NCBI GenBank assembly: GCA_964504445.1
Contig: CAZDEO010000013.1
Location: forward strand, 1 to 64,000
Direction: 5' to 3'
DNA: 64,000 nt
DNA from: JACSRF01 sp964504445
GTDB taxonomy: Bacteria; Chloroflexota; Anaerolineae; Promineifilales; Promineifilaceae
A program made the position numbers and the translations under genes. This document shows positions 8,587 through 16,374 of the stretch, in pieces; the first letter of the stretch is position 1, and each line of letters begins with the position of its first letter. The notes under the pieces are model-generated. The model ran no database searches, was not told the origin of the DNA, and saw only the letters and a list, made by a program, of their open reading frames with translations.

Positions 8587-10266
8587 TTACTCAGTTTCGA
8601 TGGTCAGCAAGTTGGTTTCTGGATCGTAGGTGAAAGTCACGCTACCATCAGATGCTAGGCTGAATTGATAGTTGGCACCATCCAATTCGCCATCTACACC
8701 ATAGTTGATGGTCCAGCCACCATCCAGAGCAACCTTTACCTCGTAGTCACCAGCGGGGATGTCAAAGGTGCCGGTGTACAGGCCATCATCACTCATGGTG
8801 AGGGCCGTGGCTTCACAGTCTGGTTGCCAATCACCGGGGCAACCGGCGGCAGCTTGCCAGGAGCCAGGTACGTTGACCATACCGGCAAAGGCGCCGCCAA
8901 TGACGCTTTGAATTTGCAAGGCAGCGGTGGACATGGCTTCCTCAGCGGTCAACTGATTTTGCATGGCCAGGACAACGCCGTCATTCCAGGAACCCCACAC
9001 GGAACCCATTTCAGGAATGGCAGGCATAGGAACTGCATTAGCGCCAGCCTCACCCAGGGCTTGCAGATCTTCATCGGCGGTGGTTTCAAGCACCGGCACG
9101 AAGGCAGAGGGACGATTACCAGACAGGTAGAGGGCACGCATAACCTCATCAGTAGCCACAAATTCGGTGAGGAAGGCTTGGGCTAACAGGACGTTTTCGC
9201 TAAAGGCATTGATAATGAAACCCTGTACACCAGCAAAGGGTTGGCCTTCGCCAGCCGGGCCAACGGGGAAGTTGGTGATGGCATAAGGTATGCCTGATTC
9301 ACGGATGCGGTCCAAAGCCCAGGGACCAGCCATGATGAAGGGGGTTTCGCCGGTTTCAAAGAGGACATGAGCAGTATCCCAGTCGGTGCTGTCGCTGATG
9401 AAGCCTTCATTAACGCGGTCTTGCAACCATTGGGTAGCAGCAATCATGCCTTCGCTGCCCACGCCCAGGTCTTCTGGATTCCAGTTGCCGTCGGCATCCT
9501 GACCAAAGATGTAACCGCCAAAAGCGGTATCCAACGGATAAACATCGTAGGTTGTGCCGGAGACGGACATGCCGTAGGTAACCAGGCCCTCGTCTTGCAG
9601 GGCTTTACCAATTTCGTAAACCTCGTCCCAGGTGGTGGGTGGTTCGGGGACTAGCTCGGTGTTGTAGAAGAAACCGAGGTTTTCGGTAGCGTAGGGCATC
9701 CCGTACACTTCACCGTCAAAGGTGAAGGCTTCGATAGCTTTGGGCACGAATAGTTCGGCTTTGGGGCCCAGGTCAATAGGGGCCAGGAGGCCACTGGCAA
9801 CCATGGAACCGGCCTGGTCGTGGGGCACCAGGGTGATGTCGGGCCCTTCGCCAGCCGGAGCGGCAATGGTGAATTGGTCGCGAATGTTCGCTACTTCTTC
9901 CACAATCAGGGTGACACCATATTCAGCCTGAAAAGAAGCGGCAAGTTCGCTCAAGATGGCGGACCGGGTATCGTCAGCCCAAATGGTGAGGCTCACACCA
10001 GTATCTTCAGCAGCCTCTGCGGTTGGTTCTTCCATAGGTTCTTCGGTTGGCTCTGCCACGGGTTCTTCCATAGGTTCTTCGGTTGGCTCTGCCACCGGTT
10101 CTTCCATGGGTTCTTCAGCGGTTTCTTCAGCTGGCGCAGCTTCTTCGGCGGGTTGGTTGGCTGCGGGTTCTTCTGTGGTCGTGTTATTGCCGCCACCACA
10201 AGCTACCAGGAGCATGGCGCTCATCAATAGTACGACGAGCAGCAGGTATAATTTGTTGTTTTTCAT
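8587..10266 (-). CDS. malE: Maltose/maltodextrin-binding lipoprotein with C-terminal carbohydrate module
   Basis: Captures oligosaccharide outside the cell and delivers it to MalFG. The 559-aa product has a signal peptide with lipobox LLVAC (Cys about 23), an acidic Pro/Glu linker of EEPMEEPVAEPT repeats (about 30-88), a family 1 solute-binding domain (about 93-450), and an extra C-terminal module (about 460-559) beginning VPGSWQAAAGCPGDWQPDC. That last module resembles the X25-type domain found in pullulanases and other GH13 enzymes; its presence on a binding protein is unusual. AGGAG lies about 10 nt upstream of ATG 10266. Confidence 0.85.
   Translation of the reverse strand: MKNNKLYLLLVVLLMSAMLLVACGGGNNTTTEEPAANQPAEEAAPAEETAEEPMEEPVAEPTEEPMEEPVAEPTEEPMEEPTAEAAEDTGVSLTIWADDTRSAILSELAASFQAEYGVTLIVEEVANIRDQFTIAAPAGEGPDITLVPHDQAGSMVASGLLAPIDLGPKAELFVPKAIEAFTFDGEVYGMPYATENLGFFYNTELVPEPPTTWDEVYEIGKALQDEGLVTYGMSVSGTTYDVYPLDTAFGGYIFGQDADGNWNPEDLGVGSEGMIAATQWLQDRVNEGFISDSTDWDTAHVLFETGETPFIMAGPWALDRIRESGIPYAITNFPVGPAGEGQPFAGVQGFIINAFSENVLLAQAFLTEFVATDEVMRALYLSGNRPSAFVPVLETTADEDLQALGEAGANAVPMPAIPEMGSVWGSWNDGVVLAMQNQLTAEEAMSTAALQIQSVIGGAFAGMVNVPGSWQAAAGCPGDWQPDCEATALTMSDDGLYTGTFDIPAGDYEVKVALDGGWTINYGVDGELDGANYQFSLASDGSVTFTYDPETNLLTIETE
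9993..10165. repeat. Coding tandem repeat in the malE linker
   Basis: Direct repeats of roughly 36 bp (reading GGTTCTTCCATAGGTTCTTC on the plus strand) encode the EEPMEEPVAEPT repeats of the lipoprotein linker. The period is a multiple of three, so copy number could vary without a frameshift. Confidence 0.7.
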
Positions 10267-10379
10267 TACTTAACTTTCTCCTCACTATAGTTGTGATTTT
10301 GTGAATTTGTTTTTTGTATCAAGGTAAAAGGTTCCTGGTTTTGCGTGAGCGCATCACCTCCTTGTTGTTTGTGAGTTAG

Positions 10380-10403
10380 GATCATTTTAGCAAAAACGTT
10401 ATC
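10380..10403 (-). promoter_or_regulatory. Candidate malE operator/promoter
   Basis: The minus strand reads CGATAACGTTTTTGC followed by TAAAAT. The imperfect dyad around AACGTT resembles LacI-family sugar-operator half-sites (5 of 7 positions match), and TAAAAT could be a -10 box, but no good -35 was found. A second small dyad, TGCG-N3-CGCA, lies near 10343. Tentative. Confidence 0.25.
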
Positions 10404-10427
10404 GAAATAATAGTAAATTGGTGGGCG

Positions 10428-10871
10428 CTAAGCTGTGGTCTCCGCCAGGTCAGCACGCATGTGCTCATTTAAGCGAACTAAACCATCCAGCAAGCTTTCG
10501 TGCTGGATGTCGCTGAGGCAGCTAAGGCGGTTTTGATTGTAGGCTTGGTGGGATTGGGCAGCATGTTGGTAAACGGCCGTACCCTCATCGGTCAGGTATA
10601 AACGCAGCGTACGGCCGTCAGTTTCATGGGGCTGGCGCGTCACATAGCCGGCCGTTTCCAGGCCTTTAATGATGCGCGTCACATTGCTCTTGTCACACAC
10701 CATGCGTTCACTCAATTGGCTAAAAGAAATTCCTGGGGTCTCACCTATATGGTAGAGGGCATAATACCGCGATACGGTGAGGTCAAACTTACGAAAAAAA
10801 CGCCTATCGCCATCATCAAGCAATATGAATGTTTCTTTGATCAAGTTATAGAGCAACTCTTTATCACACAT
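10428..10871 (-). CDS. MarR-family transcriptional regulator
   Basis: A 147-aa winged-helix dimeric DNA-binding protein. The recognition region reads SFSQLSERMVCDKSNVTRIIKGLETAGYV, split here as helix SQLSERM and helix NVTRIIKGLE, and the wing carries TDGRTLRLYLTDEG. It is upstream of and co-oriented with malE, 160 bp away, so it may control the sugar operon as well as itself. Its own promoter carries two tandem dyads (10899-10927), a typical autorepression layout. Ligand unknown. Confidence 0.85.
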   Translation of the reverse strand: MCDKELLYNLIKETFILLDDGDRRFFRKFDLTVSRYYALYHIGETPGISFSQLSERMVCDKSNVTRIIKGLETAGYVTRQPHETDGRTLRLYLTDEGTAVYQHAAQSHQAYNQNRLSCLSDIQHESLLDGLVRLNEHMRADLAETTA

Positions 10872-10898
10872 AATTATTCGAACTTGATGATTAGCTTG

Positions 10899-10927
10899 GT
10901 TGATAACTCAACTGTTGATGGCTCAAC
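10899..10927. promoter_or_regulatory. Tandem MarR-type operators, GTTGA-N4-TCAAC twice
   Basis: Two 14-bp dyads with perfect 5-bp arms, at 10899-10912 (spacer TAAC) and 10914-10927 (spacer TGGC). Their centres are 15 bp apart. They cover the -10 edge and predicted start site of the marR promoter, so binding would block initiation. Confidence 0.7.
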
Positions 10928-10954
10928 TATATCACGGCGCGAAGGCCATGTCAA
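10926..10954 (-). promoter_or_regulatory. marR promoter, TTGACA-N17-TATAGT
   Basis: The minus strand has -35 TTGACA (10949-10954), a 17-bp spacer and -10 TATAGT (10926-10931), close to the sigma-70 consensus. The predicted start is near 10919, giving a leader of about 48 nt before marR. Confidence 0.8.
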
Positions 10955-11000
10955 CAAGTTTGCCCAAACGAATTCCCCTGATATTAGACATAATGCACAA

Positions 11001-11042
11001 TAAAAAAGGCCCAGGCACAACGTGTCTTTTTGTGCCTGGGCC
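11001..11042 (-). terminator. pheT intrinsic terminator
   Basis: A perfect 13-bp stem (11008-11020 with 11030-11042, GGCCCAGGCACAA type), a 9-nt loop and six Ts on the minus strand (plus-strand A-run 11002-11007). It ends the pheST transcript just before the marR promoter. Confidence 0.9.
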
Positions 11043-11064
11043 TGGGACAGGGCAACAGCCTGAA

Positions 11065-13602
11065 CTAGTCGCGCAACTTCGCTCCCAACCGGTTTTGCAG
11101 TTGCTGAATAATACGTTGGCGATTTTTCCGAACCTCTTTTTCCGACAAGGTTTTATTGGGCGCCTGAAAAACAAGGTGATAGGCCAAACTTTTCTGGCCC
11201 TGAGGAACCTGAGGTCCCGTGTAAAGGTCAAATAACTCCACATCTTTCAGCAAAAAACCACCCGCTTGCCGTATCGCTTCTGCGACGTCCGCGGCAGGTG
11301 TGTTTTTGTCCACAACCAGGGCCAAGTCTTCCCGTACAGCCGGATACGCGGAAAGCGGCTGGTAATCAAATACACGGGGTATCGCTTGAATGATGGCATC
11401 CAGCCAAAGATGGGCCGCCAAAACCGCCTGTTCCGGTTCGCCACGAATCTCGAAGGCTTCCGCAACCAACGGGTGTACCTCACCCATAACGCCTATTTGC
11501 GCTTCGCCAAGGAAAATATTGGCGGCGCGTCCTTTGCGATAGGTTGGATGGGTAAGGGGTTCAAAACGCGCCGATAGGTGTAGAGCACTGAATAGCTGCT
11601 CCAAAACCCCTTTCAAATCGAAAAAGTCGTAATGGGCGGGCGTATCATTTTGCCAGTTGGCTGGCTCCCTCCTACCCGTCATAACCAGGGCCAGTTGTGG
11701 TATCTCGTCTGGCAGGAAGCCTCCGGGTTTGTTGACATAAATATGCCCTATTTCGAAAAGCGCTATCCGCTGCTGAAAGCGGCTATTGCTGGCGGCTGTC
11801 TCCAATACGGAAGCCAAGACGCTGTGGCGCATAACGGCACGCTCGGGAGAAATGGGGTTTGTCAGAGTGACGTAAGCGGTAGGCTGCACCATCTCTTGTT
11901 TAGCGTCACCGGGAAACAAGCGGGCTTCGGCGTTTTGTGCCGTCAGGCGGAAGCTGATGATCTCCTGAAGTCCTCGTTGCACCAAAATGTCTTTGATACG
12001 CTCTTCTTGCTCTAAAGCGTAGTTACCTCGCTGGGGAGGCAAGGCATCGGCCAGGGTGGTGGAGGGGATACGGCCGTAGCCATACATGCGGCAAATTTCT
12101 TCCACCAAATCATGCCCCCCCTCAATGTCCATGCGATGATCAGGCACGGTTGCCACCAGAGACTCCGCATGCACGACTACTTCAAATTCCAGGCGGCGCA
12201 GCAGTTCGGCCATCTCCGCACCAGAAAGGTTCAGGCCACTGAGGCGGCGCGCATATTCCAGACCCAACTCCACAACAACCGGTTGGGGTTGCATGGGGTA
12301 CGTGTCAATAATGCCGCGAGCCACGGTGCCCCCAGCCAGCCGCCGCAGCAGTTCGGCTGCCCGCCGCGCGCCTAATATGGCCTGGCTGGGATGTACGCCC
12401 CGGCTAAAGCGGAAGGCGGCATCTGTATGAATGCCTAGCTGGGTACTGGTACGGCGAATGTTGATGAAATTCCAGGCTGCTGCTTCTAGCAAAACATTGC
12501 GCGTTTCCGGCTTGATCTCGCTGTTTTCGCCACCCATTACGCCGCCCAAGCTGAGATTTCCCAGGGGATCGGTGACAAGGATGTTGTGGGGTTGCAGCCT
12601 ATGGGTGACGCCGTCTAGCGTGGTGAGGGTTTCATCCTGATGGGACAGGCGGGTGTGGATGTGGATGGGGCCATCGGGCGCGTACTGGTTGGCGCGCTGG
12701 CGCAAGAAGTCGTAGTCGAAGGTGTGGTTGGGCTGGCCCATTTCGAGCATGACGTAGTTGCTGATGTCTACGACAACGTTGATGGGGCGCTGCCCGGCCA
12801 TGCGCAGGCGGTGCTGCAGCCAGTAAGGGCTGGGTTTTTGGGTAACGCCTTCAATGAGCAGGGCCACGAAGCGGGGGTTGAGTTCGGGGTTGGCGGTGGT
12901 GATGCGCACACGGCCGTTAACCGGTTCCCCCTCCATGACCACATCATAATCCGGGTAACGCAGCGTCTGCCCGGTCAGGGCCGCGTACTCGCGAGCCACC
13001 CCTATCATTGAGGCGCAGCGGGCAATGTTGGGAATGATGTCAATTTCCAACACGGCATCTCCCAATACGTCTTGCGCCGGCGTACCGGCCTGGTAGTCCG
13101 GCGACCATTCATCTTTGCGCATGAGAATGATGCCTTCGTGGGAGTCGCTAATCCCCAGCTCTTTTTCAGAGCAGAGCATACAGCGATTGTAGATACCGCG
13201 CAGCTCTCTACCCTTCAACTTCATCTTCTTTAGCTCTTCTTTATGGCCGTCGTACAAGGTGGCCCCTTCCAGGGCAAAGGGGGAATAAAGCCCCAAATGG
13301 CTGATGTCCCCCTGGCCGACAAACTCGAACAGATTGGGGGCGCCGGTAACGGTCACCTCCGGCTCTGCACCGCCGTATTCCACGGTGGCCAGCACCAGCC
13401 GATCAGCCTGAGGGTGCTGCTCTACGCGCAGAATGTGGCCAAGGATGATTTTTTCGCGGTCCCATTCCAGGTCAGCGCCGGGTAGTCCATAGTAATCGAT
13501 GGTTTTCACTTCCAAACCGGCATTGGTCAAAATGGTATCCACCTCCGCAACAGGCAGGTTTATATCTACATAATCTTTCAACCAGGAAATTGGTATACGC
13601 AT
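11065..13602 (-). CDS. pheT: Phenylalanyl-tRNA synthetase beta subunit
   Basis: Forms the alpha2-beta2 synthetase with PheS and charges tRNA-Phe. At 845 aa it is of usual bacterial length. Visible parts: N-terminal MRIPISWLKDYVDI, a tRNA-binding OB fold (about 45-160), the B3/B4 editing region (about 215-395, with CMLCSEKELGIS upstream), the B5 DNA-binding-like domain (about 415-490), the catalytic-like core and the C-terminal anticodon-binding FDX-ACB domain (AYPAVREDLALVVD to the end). It lies 66 bp downstream of pheS in the same transcript, which ends at the terminator at 11001-11042. Confidence 0.96.
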   Translation of the reverse strand: MRIPISWLKDYVDINLPVAEVDTILTNAGLEVKTIDYYGLPGADLEWDREKIILGHILRVEQHPQADRLVLATVEYGGAEPEVTVTGAPNLFEFVGQGDISHLGLYSPFALEGATLYDGHKEELKKMKLKGRELRGIYNRCMLCSEKELGISDSHEGIILMRKDEWSPDYQAGTPAQDVLGDAVLEIDIIPNIARCASMIGVAREYAALTGQTLRYPDYDVVMEGEPVNGRVRITTANPELNPRFVALLIEGVTQKPSPYWLQHRLRMAGQRPINVVVDISNYVMLEMGQPNHTFDYDFLRQRANQYAPDGPIHIHTRLSHQDETLTTLDGVTHRLQPHNILVTDPLGNLSLGGVMGGENSEIKPETRNVLLEAAAWNFINIRRTSTQLGIHTDAAFRFSRGVHPSQAILGARRAAELLRRLAGGTVARGIIDTYPMQPQPVVVELGLEYARRLSGLNLSGAEMAELLRRLEFEVVVHAESLVATVPDHRMDIEGGHDLVEEICRMYGYGRIPSTTLADALPPQRGNYALEQEERIKDILVQRGLQEIISFRLTAQNAEARLFPGDAKQEMVQPTAYVTLTNPISPERAVMRHSVLASVLETAASNSRFQQRIALFEIGHIYVNKPGGFLPDEIPQLALVMTGRREPANWQNDTPAHYDFFDLKGVLEQLFSALHLSARFEPLTHPTYRKGRAANIFLGEAQIGVMGEVHPLVAEAFEIRGEPEQAVLAAHLWLDAIIQAIPRVFDYQPLSAYPAVREDLALVVDKNTPAADVAEAIRQAGGFLLKDVELFDLYTGPQVPQGQKSLAYHLVFQAPNKTLSEKEVRKNRQRIIQQLQNRLGAKLRD

Positions 13603-13668
13603 GATTTTTCTCCCTCGTACATGCAGGATGGGTAGTCGTCAGGCAAGCAAATGGAGGTGTCGCAGGGT

Positions 13669-14694
13669 CTAAAACTGCTGCAAAAACCGCAAATCGTTAT
13701 CCCAGAACAGGCGTATGTCTTCAATACCATACTTGAGCATAGCAATGCGTTCTGGCCCCAGGCCAAAGGCAAAACCGGTGTACTTTTCGGGGTCATAACC
13801 GCCATTACGCAAAACCACCGGATGCACCATGCCGCTGCCTAAAATCTCTAGCCAGCCGGTGTATTTGCACACCTGGCAGCCTTTGCCATCGCACAAGAAG
13901 CAAGACACATCCATCTCGGCGCTAGGTTCGGTGAAGGGGAAGTAGCTGGCGCGGAAGCGGATCTGCCGCTGGGCGCCAAACAACCGCCGCGCAAACTCCG
14001 TCAGCGTCCCTTTCAGGTCGGCAAAGGAGATGTTGTCGCCAACGGCTAACCCTTCTACCTGGGTGAATTGGATGCTGGAGCGGGTGGTGATTTGCTCATT
14101 GCGGTAGCACATGCCCGGCAAAATGACCCGCACAGGTTCCGGGAAATAGTCTTGCATGGCGCGAATTTGCCCGGCGCTGGTATGGGTGCGCAAGATGACA
14201 TCTTCTTGGGTGGTGTAGAAGCTATCTTGCATCTCGCGGGCGGGGTGGTGGGGGGGGAAGTTGAGCATCTCGAAGTTGTAGGCGTCGGTTTCTACATCGC
14301 GGCTGCGGTAGACCTGGAAGCCCATATCGCCAAAGATGCGGTAGATGTCGCGCAAGGTTTGGGTGATGACGTGCAGGCCGCCTTGCGCTTGCCGCCGTCC
14401 GGGCAGCGTGACGTCTAGGGCGGAGGCTGCCATTTGGGTCTCCAATTCGGCAATTTTAATGGCTGCCAGGCGGGTCTGGTAGGCGGCTTCCAGTTCGTTT
14501 TTGACAATGTTGATGCGTTTGCCGAATAACGGCCGTTCCTCAGCACGCAACTGCCCTACCTGCCGCGTCATCAGATACACCGACCCTTTACGACCCAGCG
14601 TCGCCTTATACCAGCCTTCCAATGCGGCCAGGGTGTCAGCCTGATTGAGTTGAGCCAAGGACTCAGCATGTAGTTGATCTAATTGTGCAAGCAT
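13669..14694 (-). CDS. pheS: Phenylalanyl-tRNA synthetase alpha subunit
   Basis: Catalytic class II subunit of Phe-tRNA synthetase (341 aa). An N-terminal coiled-coil arm (about 1-90) is followed by motif 2 (GMCYRNEQITTRSSIQFTQ) and motif 3 (FAFGLGPERIAMLKYG). A CFLCDGKGCQVCKYTGW segment with four cysteines sits between them, as in many bacterial PheS. ATG 14694 is chosen because it starts the arm and has GAGGAAG upstream; the open frame extends 17 codons further without support. It is preceded by a Phe-rich leader peptide and terminator. Confidence 0.96.
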   Translation of the reverse strand: MLAQLDQLHAESLAQLNQADTLAALEGWYKATLGRKGSVYLMTRQVGQLRAEERPLFGKRINIVKNELEAAYQTRLAAIKIAELETQMAASALDVTLPGRRQAQGGLHVITQTLRDIYRIFGDMGFQVYRSRDVETDAYNFEMLNFPPHHPAREMQDSFYTTQEDVILRTHTSAGQIRAMQDYFPEPVRVILPGMCYRNEQITTRSSIQFTQVEGLAVGDNISFADLKGTLTEFARRLFGAQRQIRFRASYFPFTEPSAEMDVSCFLCDGKGCQVCKYTGWLEILGSGMVHPVVLRNGGYDPEKYTGFAFGLGPERIAMLKYGIEDIRLFWDNDLRFLQQF

Positions 14695-14785
14695 GTTTCC
14701 ACTTCCTCTGATGGTTTGTGGCACACTCCGGGTATTTGCCAACAAGCCCGTAGCATATCATACCGCCGAACGTGTGCCAAAATGA

Positions 14786-14818
14786 AAAAGGACGCGGTTT
14801 TTAACGCCGCGTCCTGCC
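14786..14818 (-). terminator. Terminator in the pheST leader (candidate attenuator)
   Basis: The minus-strand RNA forms GGACGCGG / CCGCGTCC with a loop of about 9 nt, followed by TTTTTC. It lies between the leader peptide stop (14849) and pheS (14694), so transcription would stop before the structural genes unless an alternative fold forms. Confidence 0.75.
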
Positions 14819-14848
14819 AGATTCATTCTTACCGCCTTGCCTTCTTAC

Positions 14849-14938
14849 TCAGCGCCCAGAACAAACCTCCCTCGCAAACACGGCGCGGGTAGTGTCCATA
14901 AAAAAGAAGCCAAAGCGCGTAAACAGTTTCGTTTTCAT
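14849..14938 (-). CDS. Phe-rich leader peptide of pheST
   Basis: A 29-codon frame from ATG 14938 to TGA 14849-14851. It reads MKTKLFTRFGFFFMDTTRA and continues to SGR. Five of the first 13 residues are Phe, including three in a row, and another Phe follows at position 21. It lies between a consensus promoter and a terminator upstream of pheS. By analogy with the pheM/pheL leader peptides of enterobacteria, ribosome stalling at Phe codons when charged tRNA-Phe is scarce would favour read-through. The ATG is only about 3 nt from the predicted transcription start, so it may be translated leaderless. Confidence 0.7.
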   Translation of the reverse strand: MKTKLFTRFGFFFMDTTRAVFAREVCSGR

Positions 14939-14947
14939 AAGTATGGC

Positions 14948-14976
14948 ATGTTAGCATCAGCTAGGGAGATTGTCAA
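14948..14976 (-). promoter_or_regulatory. pheST promoter, TTGACA-N17-TAACAT
   Basis: The minus strand has -35 TTGACA (14971-14976), an exact 17-bp spacer and -10 TAACAT (14948-14953). Predicted start is near 14941, just ahead of the leader peptide ATG at 14938. Confidence 0.75.
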
Positions 14977-15054
14977 CCAAATTGGGCGGGAAGCGGCGTA
15001 GTAAAAATCCATAAATGGTTCCGCAAGGAAGCCCCTTAATGGTTGTTTTATGGG

Positions 15055-16374
15055 TCAGGGAGCGTGTCGTCTGACAATGAGGGTGAAGCCATGCACGGCC
15101 GTTACCTGCACCCATTCATCCTTCTCCAGCGGCGTGTCACATTCCACCCGCCACAACTCACCGTTAATCAGCGCCATGCCCTCGTAGGGCGGCGCGGCGG
15201 CATCCGCCTTGGAGGGGCGGCGCACCGGGCCAACCATGCCCACCAGCCCCTCGCCCCCTGTGGTTGGCTGGCGACGCTGTGCCTGCAGCGCCTTGGTCGC
15301 CAGAAAAATGAAGAATGCGGCCGTAAAGAGGCTAACGCCAATGGCGCCGGGAATAGAAATCCGCGCAAATTCAGGCGAGCCAGGGGAGTTGAACAGCACC
15401 AGCAGCCCCGCCAGCATGGTAATGGCCCCGGTAACGCCCAACGCGCCATGATTGGCGGCAAACACTTCGGCAATGAACAAGGCCAGGGCAATGGCAATTA
15501 ACCCCAGCCCCAGCCAGTTGACGGGCAGCTGCCCCAGCCCATAAGCCGCCAGTACCAGGCTCAGCACGCCAATAAACCCCGCCACCCAACCGCCAGGGTT
15601 GGATAGCTCTATCAGAATGGCCTGCACGCCAATAGCCAGCAAAATACTAATGAGCAGCGGGTTTGCCAGGGCGTGCAAAATCTGCTCCAGAGTGCCCATG
15701 CCAAAGGGGCGGGTGGTGGCGTTGGCCGTTTGCAGCGTGACTGCCTGACCATCTACCACAATCTCCAGGCCATCTAGCTGGGTCAGCAAATCGGGTACGT
15801 CGTTGGCCACGGCATCAATGAGCCCCGCTTCCAGCGCTTCGCGGGCATTCACCGCCCGCGCATCTTCAATCATCTGCTCCGCCAGGGCCACCGCCTCCGG
15901 ACCGCGCCGTTCCGCCAGGCTGCGTACCTGGGCCTTCAGGTCTTCAATGAGCTTGCGCGAGATGGTTTCGTCCAGGTCTTCACCGCTGCCACCTACGGGG
16001 GAGGCGGCGCCAATGACAGTTTCTGGGGCCATGCCCGCGGCGTGGGCGGCAATGGTAAGCACGCTGCCCGCCGACGCCGCCTGCGCCCCGCGCGGGCTGA
16101 CGTACAGGATGACGGGCACGCGGGCGGCGCGGAAATCTTGCACGATGTTTTGCATAATTTCTACGCTGCCCCCTGGGGTGTCGAGAATGATGAGTACGGC
16201 CGTTGCCCCCTGTTCTTCCCCGGCGGCGATGCCCCGCTCGAAATAGTTGGCCATGGCGGGGGTGACAGGGCCTTCAATTTCCAACAGTAGCACGTCCTGG
16301 CCTTGGGCCTGAACGATCCAAACACTCCCAAAAACTAAGAAAAGCAGCAAGAAAATCAGCTTTCTACGCATCAT
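15055..16374 (-). CDS. NfeD-family membrane-bound ClpP-class serine protease
   Basis: A 439-aa product with an N-terminal signal/anchor (LIFLLLFLVFGSVWIV), an extracytoplasmic ClpP-like protease domain (about 27-220) with GG-loop DTPGGS and nucleophile region QAASAGSVLT (Ser-Lys dyad type), five or so membrane helices (about 235-370), and a C-terminal OB-fold NfeD domain (from GLVGMVGPV onward). Full-length NfeD proteins of this type usually partner stomatin-like proteins, but none is adjacent here. Its start overlaps the stop of the upstream histidine kinase gene (ATGA at 16371-16374), so the two are co-translated. Confidence 0.88.
   Translation of the reverse strand: MMRRKLIFLLLFLVFGSVWIVQAQGQDVLLLEIEGPVTPAMANYFERGIAAGEEQGATAVLIILDTPGGSVEIMQNIVQDFRAARVPVILYVSPRGAQAASAGSVLTIAAHAAGMAPETVIGAASPVGGSGEDLDETISRKLIEDLKAQVRSLAERRGPEAVALAEQMIEDARAVNAREALEAGLIDAVANDVPDLLTQLDGLEIVVDGQAVTLQTANATTRPFGMGTLEQILHALANPLLISILLAIGVQAILIELSNPGGWVAGFIGVLSLVLAAYGLGQLPVNWLGLGLIAIALALFIAEVFAANHGALGVTGAITMLAGLLVLFNSPGSPEFARISIPGAIGVSLFTAAFFIFLATKALQAQRRQPTTGGEGLVGMVGPVRRPSKADAAAPPYEGMALINGELWRVECDTPLEKDEWVQVTAVHGFTLIVRRHAP

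Noticed and set aside
9993..10165. Tandem repeat as a regulatory or mobile element
   Set aside because: It is an in-frame coding repeat for the acidic proline linker of the MalE-like protein.
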